DNA from: Cichorium intybus
Lineage: Eukaryota; Streptophyta; Magnoliopsida; Asterales; Asteraceae
Reading direction: 5' to 3'
Assembly (NCBI GenBank): GCA_023525715.1
Contig: CM042013.1
Coordinates: 68,434,994-68,498,993 of the forward strand
DNA: 64,000 nt
Shown: positions 32,499-45,863 of the stretch, piece by piece
How the letters are laid out: each line of letters opens with the position of its first letter
How positions within the stretch are numbered: the first letter of the stretch is position 1
Notes under the pieces: model-generated
Told to the model about the DNA's origin: nothing
Databases searched by the model: none
The model's input: only the letters and a program-made list of their open reading frames with translations
Program-made: the position numbers and the translations under genes

Positions 32499-33477
32499 CA
32501 CCAAAGTCAATAGCACAAGACCTCAACATATCCTCCATGGTTTGAATAGTACGTTCACTCTGTCCATCTGTTTGAGGATGATAGGCCGTACTCATTTTGA
32601 TTCTTGATCCAAATATTTCTTGTAGAGCTTCCCAAAAATTTGAAGTAAATCTTGCGTCTCTATCTGATACTATGGACAACGGTGCTCCATGGAGTGTTAT
32701 TACTTCGTCAATATAAAGTTGAGCTAACTTTTCAAGTGGTGTAGTCTCTTTAATAACAAGGAATAAAGAGTTTTTTTTCAGTCGATCAACTATGACCCAA
32801 ATACTATCATGCCCCTTTCGGGTTCTCGGTAGGCCAATAATAAAGTCCATTGTCACATCTTCCCATTTTCCCGCCGGTATCTGCAACGATTGAGCAACAC
32901 CATAAGGTACTTGATGCTCCGCCTTCACTTGAGAACAAGTAGTACACCTTGTGATGTACTTTGCTATTCTCTTCTTCATTCCCGGCCACCAATAATGTCG
33001 TTTTAAGTCTTGATAAGTTTTTGAGCTCCCCAGGTGAATGGAGTACTTAGACTTATGAGAATCATCAAGTATTATCTTTCTAAGCCCACCAAGCTTTGGC
33101 ACCCAAATCTGATCTTTAAAAGTATTCAATCCTTGGCTATTTCCTTTAAACTCTTGCTTCTTACCCAACCTTTCATTCTTCAAGTCGTCATTTGACAAAG
33201 CCTTTTTTTGAGCCTCTTTGATTTTTCCAATCATACTAGACACTAAGTCTATCTGCATATATCTTCCTTTACTCTTCCTCTCGTGAATCTTCCGACTCAG
33301 GGCGTTCGCCACAATGTTGGCCTTCCCAGGGCGATATATGATTTCACAATCATAATCACTAATAAGCTCGAGCCATCTACTTTGTCTCAAATTGAGTTCT
33401 TTTTGCATGAATACATATTGGAGGCTTTTATGATCGGTATATAGCTTACATTTCGTTCCATACAAGTAGTGTCTCAA
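32499..33477 (-). pseudogene. RNase H C-terminus and integrase (Tekay-like)
   Basis: Frame 33477-32491 encodes the end of RNase H ([11 protein letters not shown] and [13 protein letters not shown]) and most of integrase. The zinc-binding part is about 33000-32920 ([15 protein letters not shown], then [12 protein letters not shown]). The catalytic core has [29 protein letters not shown] and [14 protein letters not shown]. The frame is open up to the solo LTR at 32493. Frame continuity over the whole 1 kb suggests the protein was intact before that insertion, except for upstream frameshifts. Confidence 0.87.
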
Positions 33478-34850
33478 GATTTTTAACGCAAAACTATGGC
33501 TGCAAGCTCCAAATCATGAGTAGCATACCTCGTTTCAGGATCCTTCAACTGACGAGAAGCATATGTAATCACCTTTCCTCGTTGCATCAATACACATCCT
33601 AGCCCGTTACCCGAAGCATCACTTTAAACGACAAAATCCTCAGTCCCCTCAGGCAAAGCAAGGACCGGGGCATTACATAATTTCTCCTTCAACGTCATAA
33701 ACGCTTTCTCTTGATCCGTTCCCCACTCATACTTCACTCCTTTTCTAGTTAGCTTATTGAGTGGCACCGCAATACGAGAGAAATCATGAATGAATCTTCG
33801 GTAGTACCTGGCGAGTCCAAGAAAACTTCTTACTTCCGTAGGTGTCTTTGGAGCCTCCCATTTCATTACCGCTTCCACTTTCACTGGATCCACTTTAATA
33901 CCTTGTGTAGAGACTACGTGACCAAGGAATTGCACTTCTCTTAACCAGAATTCGCACTTAGAAAATTTCGCATATAATTGTTCTTTCTTCAACACATTTA
34001 AAATCATTTGGAAATGACGCTTATGATCTTCTTCATTCTTCGAATAAATGAGGATATCATCGATAAAAATGATGACAAAATCATCAAGGAATGGTTTGAA
34101 AACTCGATTCATTAAATCCATAAAGATAGCAGGAGCATTTGTAACACCGATTGGCTTTAGAAGAAATTCATAATGACCATATCGGGTACGAAAGGCTGTC
34201 TTCTCAATATCACTATCTCTTACTCGAACCTCATGATACCCGGACCGTAAATCAAATTTTGAGAAGTAATCAGCACCTTGCAGCTGATAAAAAAGATCAT
34301 CTATTCTAGGTAACAGGTAACGATTTTTAATGGTAATCTTGTTAAGCTCTCGGTAGTCGATACACATGCGCATCAAACCATCTTTCTTTTTGACGAAAAA
34401 CACGGGTGCTCCCCACGGAGAAGAACTCGGCCTAATAAAACCCTTATCGAGCAATTCTTGCAACTGAGACATCAATTCGCGCATTTCGGTCAGGGCTAGA
34501 CGATATGGAGCACGAGCAATAGGAGTTGCCCCCAGAATAAGATCAATACGGAATTCAACTTGCTTTTCTGGAGGCAAACCGGGTAGGTCGTCGGGAAACA
34601 CTTCCGGGTAATTTCGCACCACTTCAATGTCATGCATAGATTTCTTTTCTTTTTCATTAGTCATAACGTAAGCGAGAAATGAACAACATCCTTTCGAAAG
34701 ACATTTTCGAGTCTTAAACGCACTAATGAGGCTAGGTACATGGTTGCGCTTATCACCGTAAACATACGTTTCACTCCCATCGGGAATCTTAATCGACACA
34801 ATCTTCTTTCCACAAGAAATTTTTGCATCATTTGCCCCAAGCCAATCCAT
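33478..34850 (-). pseudogene. Reverse transcriptase and RNase H N-terminus (Tekay-like)
   Basis: Frame 34850-33624 carries the protease-RT linker ([20 protein letters not shown]) and the full [41 protein letters not shown], and the catalytic FIDDILIYS at about 34035-34062. It ends in [16 protein letters not shown] and [15 protein letters not shown] at 33624-33626, where the family has a sense codon, cuts RNase H; the frame continues with [18 protein letters not shown] second break, a small deletion near 33487, separates it from the 33477 frame. So at least two defects. Confidence 0.88.
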
Positions 34851-35299
34851 GCCAATCCAATATCGAAAGATTTTACACCAATTGGAAGAAGATTCAATGA
34901 AAATTTCCTATCGTCTATACTAAGTTCGCAATCTCGGTACATATGTCGTACCTCCACAAATTTACCACTCGCTAGCTCCACTTCAAATAACATATCTAAC
35001 GATTCTACAGGTACATTGAGTTTGAGTCCAAACTCATGTGACACAAACGAATACGAAGCACCAGAATCGAATAAAACATATACAGGTAATGAGTTGACAA
35101 GTAATATACCTAAGACCACATCATGCGTTTCTTTCGCTTCCTCTCGAGTAAGTTGAAAGGCGCGAGACTTCACCTTTTGTGGCTCTGCCTTCTTCTGTGC
35201 CATGGACATGAGCGTTTCTCCTCCCTTCTTCAGACAATTAAAACTATAATGGCCCTTCTCATGGCATGAATAGCATTCAATTTCACTCACCGGCTTCAT
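34661..35299 (-). pseudogene. Zinc knuckle and aspartic protease (Tekay-like)
   Basis: The frame starts at the end of gag with zinc knuckle CYSCHEKGHYSFNC and is followed by the protease with active-site motif VLFDSGASYSFVS. The protease continues to SFDIGLAW, where a 2-base loss near 34850 shifts the frame into RT. The rest of this frame (to 34661) is a wrong-frame shadow. Confidence 0.8.
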
Positions 35300-36355
35300 C
35301 CTACAGTCTTTCGATTTGTGACCAAATCGGCAACAATTATAACATGCTTCAGATCCGGTTCAACATTCCCCCACATGATCCTTTCCACACTTATCACGTT
35401 TCTTTGCGATTCATTGCTTTGATTGATTAAAACTCGACTTGCCCTTTTTATTCAAGCTACTTCCCCCACCACTAAACTTGCGTTTGTCACCAAAAGCTTG
35501 CCTTTCCAGCACCCGTCTTTTTCCCACATCCTCTACATTTTGGGCCGTAATAATCGCATCATCAATTGTTTCAGATCTCTTAACCTCAAGTTCATATTCC
35601 GACGGTCAACCCCTGACATATCGATTGATTCGCGAACGAGCAGTAGGGTAAGATTCTCCCACGAATGGTAGCATATCACAGAACTTCTTTGTATACTCAT
35701 CGACAGATGAATTACCATTCTTTAAAGTTATAAAGTCTTCTTGAAGCTTCTCTATATCCCGTACGAGACAAAACATGTTCTTCAGACGTGAAGTGAACTC
35801 ATCCCATGACCACCTATACACCACATTCTTTCCTAGAGTTTCATACAATGTGTTCCACCAAACTAACGCGTCATCTTTTAGAAGGTGAGAAGCATAGTAC
35901 ACCTTATCGTTTTCATGACATTTGCTAACCTCCAAGACTTGCTCGGTTTCTCGGACCCATCTCATTGTGACTTTCAGTTCAAAGCTACCGAGATATTCAG
36001 TAGGTTTGCATGCAAGAAAAGACTTAAAAGAACACATCTTTCTATGTTCCGATCGCACGCTTCCATCCTCCTTTGAAGAGTCTCCACTCATTGGCTTCCA
36101 TGAAACATCTTGTGAGGAATGAGTGTGTGGCTCTCCAAGTCGGTTGTCGAATATTTTATTAACATCCTCCTTCATTTCATTCCTCAAATTATTAATGAGG
36201 TTTTGAATCGCTTCGATTGTTACGGGTTGCTGTGGCGGTTGGGGGTTTGGCTCAATTTCTGGATTAACCACATTATTGACGGGTACACTTCCACGAGAAG
36301 AAGTGTGACTTGCTTCCTGCCCGTCAACCGGAGGATCTAGTCCACCTCCTTCCAT
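35300..36355 (-). pseudogene. Gag (Tekay-like), frameshifted
   Basis: Frame 36355-35606 gives a Gypsy gag: a P/Q-rich N-terminus (MEGGGLDPPVDGQEAS), then the Retrotrans_gag core with KVYYASHLLKDDALVWW, WDEFTSRLKNMF and DEYTKKFCDMLPF. It breaks at 35606. The C-terminal part is readable in other frames, with a first zinc knuckle CYNCCRFGHKSKDC at about 35345-35300. This is close to the next knuckle in the protease frame, so gag carried two CCHC motifs. Confidence 0.82.
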
Positions 36356-36580
36356 TTACTATAAAATAAATGGAATTTTCGTTTAATACACATTATTTTT
36401 ATTTGATAACTAAAGCGGTAGCATGTTATCTCCCTAAGTAATCTTCCTAGTATAAGGTTCATCTAAACCTATAATCCTAACTTACAACCATAATCCAATA
36501 AATTTAAGCGTACTTGCAAAATTCATACCATAATAGTTTAAGCCTAGGATGTATTTCCAACCTAATTCGCTTAGACCATG

Positions 36581-36592
36581 GCTCTGATACCA
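36581..36592 (-). other. Primer-binding site of Tekay-like element
   Basis: On the minus strand TGGTATCAGAGC, four bases inside the 5' LTR; complementary to initiator tRNA-Met. Confidence 0.9.
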
Positions 36593-38027
36593 AATTTGTA
36601 ACACCCCATTCCCACCATATACATTTTTTATCCGATTTAATTATACAAAACGTGGGCTTAACGAAAACTTTGTAGATAATTACAAAAGATAGTTATGTTG
36701 GGGTATTACAAGTCTACTACATTACCATGGATAAGCTACTACTAAAAGTATTCCAAAAGGAATGTTTCACATCTTCTAGTACTTAATCTTCGTTTCCTAG
36801 GTACATAGCATTTAAAAACAAAGAATACATAAGACATAATTGTCTCATGAGATACATGGGTTTTAGACCCTGTGAGTTTAAATCAATTTGAAAATCATTA
36901 GCTATTAACAATTAAGGAAAACCTTTCCCTTCTTTTCAAAACCTGCAAACTTGCTTTGTCAAATCAATAAAACCAAAGTTCATTCCTATAATCATTAAAA
37001 CAAAATTCATCACTTATCATCCCAACAAAACTTCGTTGTCAAAACTTCAAATACTTTATCTTAAAAAATTTCAAGTAACAAATTCGTCTTAAGCAAACAT
37101 AATTCAGGTACTTTCTTATCAAGTATAGATCAACAAGTATAGACCAACTGTAATTCATGATTAATTCATTATCATTTGGCTTTATACGGGTTTCCCCGTA
37201 TCCCTTTCCCTCCCCGAAATAGAACTAATATATCCGTGAGGGCGTGCTAGTTCCCTTTCCCTTCCTGGAGTAGAACAAATCTATCCATAAGGGCGTGCAA
37301 AGACAACTACTTCGCAACGGGAGGTACCATCGCAGTAGTGTCTTTTGATCTCCCCTCATCAGGGTGAGATCCTTGTCCGGACTCCTTTCTCATTTCTTTC
37401 ATTTAGTTCATAATTCAATTTTTACCCTCATCATTTCATCACAAGTTGGTCTCTAGATAAACATCATTTCTAAAACCATTCGTAAACCATTTCAATTAGT
37501 CAACGTAAATCAATATTTTCTAATTCAATTTCTAACAATCATTTTGAAACCCATTACTTATGAAACATTTATCATAGCTTTTGAAAACCATTTGTCAATT
37601 ATTATTCATAAAACAATTTACATAAAGAAAACTTGTTGCTATGTACCCATAAAAATCCACATGTACTCATCTTATATTTTGCAAGGAATGGCTTAGTGTT
37701 CAACACCTCTTTTCCCTTCCCTTGTTTCTCTATTGCTTGATCCGCACCTATACAAATTGTTTGGGTCATGATATGAACTCATATTTTCATGTTTTCATAC
37801 CATATTAAACTTATATTAATGATTAAGGGTTCAAACTACTCAATTAGGGTCATAATATAAGTGAATTATAAAAGTCCAGGTCACAGGGGTCGTGTAGGAA
37901 TCACATGGGATCGTGTAAAGCTTCCAGACTTCCTACCTGATATCACATGGGTCATGCCAGGATCACACGGGTCATGTAGAACCTATAGACCCACTTCTTC
38001 TTGGCTGTCCAAATCTACAGGGGTCGT

Positions 38028-39523
38028 TGTAACATCCCGAAATTTCAGGTAAATTTAAAAATTTTAAACGAATACTTTAATATACGAAAAGCCACTTTAT
38101 TAACTTTCATACACTTTATTAATTTTCATAAAACTCCACAACTTATAAACTTTTATAAAAACATCCCAGGATTAACAAAAGTTAATATTAATCGAAAACA
38201 TTTACTCAATTTATAAGTCCCAAATACAGCAGCACAGTGTATACGCGTCACACCTTGCCATCTTCCACACCTGAAACAGTAATTTTATATAGGGAAGGGG
38301 TAAGCACACGACTTAGTGAATTCCAACACATACAAAGCATATCAGTCACACATACTCTACCACACAGCTCAACACTCCGAGCCGCGCATCCACAGTTCTT
38401 CGTGCCATGCGTATCCGCTCAGTGCATCTTGCCGGACATCTCTAAATTTGCTCAGCTCAGCACTCCGAGCCGCACATCCACAGTTCGTCGTGCCATACGT
38501 ATCTGCTTAGTGCATCTTGCCAATCTATTGCTCAGTACGTCGAGCCACCCTATATTGCTCAGTTCGTGAAGCCATCCTATATTGCTCAGTACATCGAGCC
38601 ATCCCATATTGCTCAGTACGTCGAGCCCGTCATCCACATACTAGACCTAGACACGTCTAGTACTAACCACACAATCTTACACGTACACAAAACTATAGTA
38701 AAGCACATATAACTTTGTATTCTCTTTTCAACCTTAACTGTTAACATAATAAAAAATCTATCATTTCTTAATCCTTAACTATATTATAGTCGTATCATTA
38801 AACCCTTCAATAATTCCAACATGATATTCATGATTTATCGAGTAAAGAATGGCCCTGTAGAAGATTAGTTGGGGTGGCAGGATCCTTTCAGCATTATAGC
38901 CTTTCGGAAAATCCAACAACCAGATCCCAAGTAATCGGCCTAGTCACCGTTCTGAACTTCTGACAGTTCTGAACTTCTGATAGTTCCCGTTCTGAACTTC
39001 TGACAGTTCCCGAGCACTCCGCTACATGCTACCGCTCGCTTCTTACTTCCCAGCATCCTCCTTTAACGTATTTTCCTTACCAGAACACTCCTCTACATCG
39101 TATATGTGTTTGGTGTGTCTTTTGGATTGAAATGAGGCAGAAATCTCGTATTTATAGGCCTCCTGGAATCCCTTCGCGTCGCGATCTAGCCTCAGATCGC
39201 ACCGCGATCTAAAGCGAAAGCACTCAGGTCATCGCCCCCTTATTCTGACCTGCCGGATGACCTCTTATTCTGACCTGCCGACACTGACTTTTACCGGCGA
39301 CACCTTTAGCGGCGATGCCGGTTAATAGCGGCGACATACGTTTTTCGCGTTTTGCTCCATTTTAACTCCTATGCTTTCATCGTTATATTTTTATTATCTT
39401 ATAATAACCATAACATCGTTACTTGGTTACACCAGATGTCATAACGCTCTTACTTTTGATCTAAAATTCTATTCGGGACACGGAATAAATATTAAAATAT
39501 ATACCGAGAAACGGGGTGTTACA
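38028..39523 (-). repeat. 3' LTR of nested Gypsy
   Basis: 1496 bp, shorter than its partner because of deletions near 38710 and 38955. A 27-bp minisatellite (38527-38635) and a small CCGTTCTGAACTTCTGACAG tandem repeat (near 38950-39010) lie inside. Confidence 0.88.
38527..38635. repeat. 27-bp minisatellite in LTR
   Basis: Copies of ATTGCTCAGTACGTCGAGCC begin at 38527, 38554, 38581 and 38608. The partner LTR has the same array at 44668, 44695, 44722 and 44748. Confidence 0.9.
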
Positions 39524-39536
39524 AATCTCTCCCCCT

Positions 39537-40144
39537 TAAAAGATTTCGTCCCCGAAATCTCACTAGCCTAACGTACTAACCTTGTGTAACCTATATACAC
39601 ATATTCTGTATATTCCAATACTCACAAAATTCTACCTTTATTATTATATGTACTATCTTTACATATATTTATTCTTCTAAAATATTTACGTATCTTTTCA
39701 TATTTAATTGATAAGACTATCATGATCTTATGTTTCTTAACATTTCTATTTATATACTTAATGCTTTCTTCATATAACTTACCTACCAGGTTATCAAGAT
39801 CCCTTTGTGACTTTACTAGCACCAGTACATACCATGTGATTATGATAATAATGGCGTTTATTATTATAATTACCTATATGTACTGATTCTAGTGTTACCA
39901 CTTAGGTTTCCGGATTTATTATCTCCTTTCTTCTTTTGACACTATAAGTTATATTTGGTGAACGACATTTCACTATTTATACACTATATTTGTATTCCTT
40001 CTTTTTCAGACCAAACTCAGTAGTCTTGTATATACTAAATTACTTTTATACTTATGCACTTACTTAGAACATCTACAAGCCGAGTCTACCTAGTATATCG
40101 AGTTATACTCTCCTGCTTAGTATTTTGAGCCGTTTTCGCTGACG
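39537..40144. other. Integrase-deleted, AT-rich interval of nested Gypsy
   Basis: Where integrase should be, between the RNase H remnant and the 3' LTR, only AT-rich sequence without readable integrase is found. Confidence 0.55.
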
Positions 40145-41863
40145 CCTGTTCAAATTCGGTTGGTCCATCAGATACTTGAGACTTTTATGGTCAGTGTAGA
40201 TGGTACACTTAACCTCATAGAGGTAATGTCTCTAAAGGTGTATGCAATTCGTGCGTAGGATAGTTCACCTCGTGAGACTTCAGCTATCTAGAGGTGTATG
40301 CAATTATCTTACCGTGCTGCATAATTACAATCTCCCAACCTTGGTATGAAGCATCACAATAAACTATCATGTAATTTACCCCTTCTGATAAAGTCAACAT
40401 TAGAGCCTTGCACAATTGCCTCCGCAATTCTTCAAACGTTGTTTGCTGCGTATCACCCCAGCTAAAGGCAGTCGCCTTTTTGGTTAGCCGAGTCAATGGT
40501 AATGCGATCTTTGGAGAAATTCTGGATGAATCTCTGATAGTACCCTACCAACCCAAGGAAACTACGAATGTCGGTGGGTGTCTTTTGCACATCTCATCGC
40601 ATAACCGCTGAGACTTTGGCCGGATTGACCATTATCCCTTTCTGGTTTACCACATTCCAAATCACTGTACCTCACGTAATTATAACTCGCACTTGGAGAA
40701 TTTTGCGGAAAGCTTCTATTTCCTTAAGGTCTTCAACACTTCACGCATATGTACCTCATGCTCTTTCCTCGTCTTCAAGAAGATTAGAATTTTGTCGATG
40801 AACATAATCACCGAATGTTCCAACGTCGGTCTATACACTTCAAATCATCAGGTCTATAAACGATGCTGGTGCGGTAATAAGCCTAAAGGGCATCACCACA
40901 AACTCGTAATGATCATAGCGTGTACGAACACCTGTTTTCTCTTTGTCTTCGTTTCTAACACACATTTGATGATATCCCGACTTCAGATCGATCATGACGC
41001 CCCATGAAGCTAGTCAAAAAGGTCATCGATCCTTGGTGAGGGGTACCGATTCTTTACCGTAAGCTTATTCAGTATGCGATAATCGATACACATACGCTGC
41101 GACCTATTCTTCTTCTTAACAAAAGAATCGAAGCTCCCCACAATAAACAACTTGACTTAATGAACTCCTTCTCAAGAAGCTCTTGCAACTGTGTGTACAA
41201 CTCCTTCATCTCCGGTGGAGCAAGTCGATATGGAGCCTTGATCACAGGCGTAGCACCAGGAATCAAGTCAATGTGGAACTCCATCTGACGCTCTGGCGGT
41301 ACTCCTGGTAGATCATCGGGAAATACATCTATAAACTCTCGTACAATAGGTACATCCCTTTTTCTCGCCATCGCACACATCTACAACATACGCTAGATAT
41401 CTAGTACCGTTATGCTGAAGATATCTCCTCGCCCTTGCGACTGAACATAACGCGATGTCCTGACCAGGTGTGTCATCCTGTATCAACAGTTCTCCCCCGC
41501 TTTGGGGTTCGAACTTTGAATCTATCTTAGTCGACACCTTATCCCTACATCCACCGTACTCATCTAGTCCATCCAACCTCACACAGTTCTTTCAACGTTT
41601 ATCAGAATCAGATTGATAGGGAAACTCACACTGTTGAGTTCCAAAGTACAATCATGATAATTCCGAGTGACGGTTACCGTCCTATTATTATTGATCTCTA
41701 CCACAAGCGAGTGGTCTAAACTCTTACGATCCAAACGTTCGCTGCTACAACCTTCGACGTCGACTTCACCTCCTCGGCTGTGAGTTAAAAAGCTCACCTT
41801 CGCGTCCTCCAGTCCCTGCTTGACTTGTGCACCTATCAATTGCACGAAAAAGAGCCACAACAA
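40145..41863 (-). pseudogene. Protease-RT-RNase H remnant of nested Gypsy
   Basis: Read on the minus strand with many frame changes. A protease part (41863-41579) has DHSLVVEINNNRTVTVTRNY. The linker (41582-41313) has GGELLIQDDTPGQDIALCSV. RT (41380-41069) has [19 protein letters not shown] and [17 protein letters not shown]. The middle of RT (about 41060-40500) is readable only in fragments. RNase H (40496-40284) has CDASYQGWEIVIMQHGK, and YTDHKSLKYLMDQPNLNR is read at about 40215-40145. There is no complete domain. Function lost. Confidence 0.8.
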
Positions 41864-42359
41864 TGGCCTTTTGACATTCTCCCTTTCATCAGTCTCTCAG
41901 CTCAATGTCAACTTAAATGTGATCAGTTTGACCAAACTATTAACAATTTCTCATCAGTGACCTACAGTCACGACGATAGTGCACAGTTCAACCATAACTG
42001 AAACATATTCCTACTCTCTCACTCGCGTCCTTTCTAGTCTTGTATTCTCTACCCTTCTGACCCGTGCGTGAGTCAGAAATCCTCAACTTCCCCATCCGAC
42101 ATCAATACTGGCACCCTGGTCTGTGCCGCCTTCCTCTTCCGAACCTTAGTCTCAGGCTCGAACTTGCGCCTCCTCGATTATTTCAACAATAATAGCCACA
42201 AAGTGACACTCATGAACTACAAATATGGATCTTCATACCCCAAATGCCTTCACATCATTCGAGGCTGCTTACTAGGAACAGAAGATCACCTCTTCCATAA
42301 ACTCCTGTGTCATCACGGTCACAGTCTAAGTCGTCTGCTCTAATGTCATAAATTCGCAG

Positions 42360-42780
42360 GAACTCAGCTATGTGTTCCCTCCAGGCACGTCCTACCTATG
42401 TCATAAAGTCCTCCTTGGTTAACGCCTCGATGTGTACCTTAGTAATAGATAAGGTCTCAATCCCCACCAATCCTTCGCCACCCACTACTAGAGAGAAATA
42501 TGTCGCTGACATCAAAAATTCAACACATGCTACAATACAGTCTACCTCCTTTGTTGACTTGATCGGTAGCAATACGTTCCTCCGAAATGTCTTCCAACTC
42601 ATCTCTAACATACCCGGAATTTCCTCTCTAATCACACAAAACTCCTCTGTTGTCATCAGATCCCTAATTTCTTGGGCACTACAACCAGTATCCTAGTTGT
42701 TCCCAGTAACTCCATGATCACCATTCAACCATAGAATGGATAGTATAAACACAAATTATTAGCATACACATCTATTAAGC
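42360..42780 (-). pseudogene. Uncertain coding remnant of nested Gypsy
   Basis: The frame 42656-42396 is open for 86 codons but shows no motif I recognise. It lies where gag would be, between leader and protease. It could be a gag remnant or noise. Confidence 0.25.
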
Positions 42781-43337
42781 TAATTAGTTACACCTTCAGC
42801 TTATTGGATTCCTCATGACCAATTCTCGACTCGAACATGGATCCTGTGGTTTTGATAGTAGGAGCTCTACTACTATCTTCCACACCTATCCATGTTCATT
42901 CCAAGACTTGTCTAGAAGTCCCCAATTTACTTTTCATCGATAATTTTAACACATATGCTCCTACAAAGCAAATGCTAACATGCTCCTAGAACACTAGGAA
43001 CCCCGCTCCCACCTTACTACTCTAACTAAGACAGAATTTCCTCTAGTGATGACGAGTCGCCTTGTGAATGCACGGTTGTATACAGTGTAAAACTAAATAG
43101 GATTTCGAATCTAAGAATCTATCCTAAGGCAACAATCAAACAAGGAACATGCAATAAGGCCAACTCAAGCATTCTAGGACTATTTAATCCCTACTGTATA
43201 CAACTTAATGGCATTTCCTAAGCAACCTATCTACACTAGCATACATTCCTACTAGCAAATAGCAGTTAAACAGTACAACAAGGTGTGATCTCTACCAGGC
43301 AATCTACCATACAATCTACCATACATACATCTTATGT

Positions 43338-44627
43338 TCTAGAAAGCACCAACAACAATGAACACTTAACCCTTTTCCCATACTGGCGTCGGCTGGCGGT
43401 ACACACTGTGTCTTCAGTTCACCATTCATGAAACATCTTTCTTTTGTAAAAATGTTCTAAGAAAAATCTTAAGCCTCAACTTGAGTCCAGAACTCACTAA
43501 GTAAGCCTGATTCTCTCAAGCTGTGCTTTGATACCAACTTGTAACATCCCGAAATTTCAGGTAAATTTAAAAATTTTAAACTAATACTTTAATATACGAA
43601 AAGCCACTTTATTAACTTTCATAGACTTTATTAATTTTCATAGAACTCCACAACTTATAAACTTTTATAAAAACATCACACGATTAACAAAAGTTAATAT
43701 TAATCAAAAACATTAACTCAATTTATAAGTCCCAAATACAGCAGCACAGTGTATACGCGTCACGCATTGCCATCTTCCACACCTGAAACAGTAATTTTAT
43801 ATAGGGAAGGGGTAAGCACACGACTTAGTGAATTCCAACACATACAAAGCATATCAGTCACACATACTCTACCACACAACTCAACACTCCGAGCCGCGCA
43901 TCCACAGTTCGTCGTCCCATGCGTATCCGCTCAGTGCATCTTGCCGGACATCTCTAAATTTGCTCTGCTCAGCACTCCGAGCCGCACATCCACAGTTCGT
44001 CTAGAAAGCACCAACAACAATGAACACTTAACCCTTTTCCCATACTGGCGTCGGCTGGCGGTACACACTGTGTCTTTAGTTCACCATTCATGAAACATCT
44101 TTCTTTTGTAAAAATGTTCTAAGAAAAATCTTAAGCCTCAACTTGAGTCCAGAACTCACTAAGTAAGCCTGATTCTCTCAAGCTTTCAGGTAAATTTAAA
44201 AATTTTAAACTAATACTTTAATATACGAAAAGCTACTTTATTAACTTTCATAGACTTTATTAATTTTCATAGAACTCCACAACTTATAAACTTTTATAAA
44301 AACATCACAGGATTAACAAAAGTTAATATTAATCAAAAACATTAACTCAATTTATAAGTCCCAAATACAGCAGCACAGTGTATACGCGTCACGCATTGCC
44401 ATCTTCCACACCTGAAACAGTAATTTTATATAGGGAAAGGGTAAGCACACGACTTAGTGAATTCCAACACATACAAAGCATATCAGTCACACATACTCTA
44501 CCACACAGCTCAACACTCCGAGCCGCACATCCACAGTTCGTCGTGCCAAGCGTATCCGCTCAGTGCATCTTGCCGGACATCTCTAAATTTGCTCTGCTCA
44601 GCACTCCGAGCCGCACATCCACAGTTC
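43338..44627. repeat. 660-bp tandem duplication (leader plus LTR start)
   Basis: The block 43338-43999, starting CTAGAAAGCACCAACAACAA and running through the PBS and the first 460 bp of LTR, is repeated from 44000. In the second copy the 34 bases around the PBS and LTR start (GTGCTTTGATACCAACTTG and following) are missing. The two copies are about 98% alike by eye, so the duplication is recent relative to the element. Confidence 0.88.
43525..43536 (-). other. Primer-binding site of nested Gypsy
   Basis: Minus strand TGGTATCAAAGC, one change from the usual initiator-Met site, three bases inside the LTR. Confidence 0.85.
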
Positions 44628-45863
44628 GTCGTGCCATGCGTATCTGCTTAATGCATCTTGCCAATCTATTGCTCAGTACGTCGAGCCACCCTATATTGCT
44701 CAATTCGTCAAGCCATCCTATATTGCTCAGTACATCGAGCATCCTATATTGCTCAGTACGTCGAGCCCGTCATCCACATACTAGACCTAGACACGTCTAG
44801 TACTAACCACACAAATATCTTACACGTACACAAAACTATAGTAAAGCACATATAACGTCTACACAATGTAGTGAGAAACTCAAATGATTGTAGTTGACTA
44901 TAGCCTTTATCTTTGCTTTGTATTCTCTTTTCAACCTTAACTGTTAACATAATAAGAAATCTATCATTTCTTAATCCTTAACTATATTATAGTCGTATCA
45001 TTAAACCCTTCAATAATTCCAACATGATACTTCATGATTTATCAAGTAAAGAATGGCCAGGTAGAAGATTAGTTGGGGTGGCAGGATCCTTTCAGCATTA
45101 TAGCCTTTCGGAAAATCCAACAACCAGATCCCAAGTAATCGGCCTAGTCACCGTACTCGTAAGTAAATCAATCGGTATTATTTTCAGAATTACGAATTGT
45201 CATAATAACGACGTTATTATAATATAACATTCACCTATTATAGTTTAATACTTATAAACTACTATAGAGATACGGTAGCGATTACTCACATGAGATTGGT
45301 ATTTCCTCGGAGTCCTGGTGCATTTCCCGTTCTGAACTTCTGACAGTTCCCGAGCACTCCGCTACATGCTACCGCTCGCTTCTTACTTCTCAGCATCCTC
45401 CCTTAATGTATTTTCCTTACCAGAACACTCTTCTACATCGTATATGTGTTTGGTGTGTGTTTTGGGTTGAAATGAGGCTGAAATCTCGTATTTATAGGCC
45501 TCCTAGACCCCCGTCGCGTTGCGATCTAGCCTCAGATCGCGTCGCGATCTAAAGCGAAAGCACTCAGGTCATCGCCCCCTTATTCTGACCTGCCGGATGA
45601 CCTCTTATTCTGACCTGCCGACACTGACTTTTACCGGCGACACCTTTAGCGGCGATGCCGGTTAATAGCGGCGACATACATTTTTCGTGTTTTGCTCCGT
45701 TTTAACTCCTAGGCTTTCATCGTTATATTTTTATTATCTTATAGTGACTATTACATCGTTAATTGGTTACACCAGATGTCATAACGCTCTTACTTTTGAT
45801 CTAAAATTCTATCCGGGACACAGAATAAATATTAAAATATATACCGAGAAACGGGTTGTTACA
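43540..45863 (-). repeat. 5' LTR of nested Gypsy, with internal duplication
   Basis: Starts TGTAACATCCCG and ends GTTACA in plus view. The 2.3-kb length is due to the tandem duplication; it also keeps segments (near 44860-44920 and 45150-45330) deleted from the partner LTR. Confidence 0.87.

Larger units (their letters stand above)
38028..45863 (-). mobile_element. Nested degenerate Gypsy, TSD GTCGT
   Basis: A Gypsy inserted into the Tekay 5' LTR. GTCGT is at 38023-38027 and again at 45864-45868. LTRs begin TGTAACATCCCGAAATTTC (plus view) at 38028 and 43540 and end GTTACA at 39523 and 45863. The minus-strand element has a PBS (43525-43536), a leader homologous to 11738-12475, protease and RT remnants, part of RNase H, and a PPT (about 39524-39536). 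Integrase and most of gag are missing. The 5' LTR side holds a 660-bp tandem duplication. Related to the 9170 family. Confidence 0.9.

Noticed and set aside
38237..38569. Similar plus-strand ORFs at 38237, 43749 and 44378 as a gene family
   Set aside because: They are the antisense of the same LTR sequence in its copies and duplicated segment; identity comes from the LTRs, not from protein selection.
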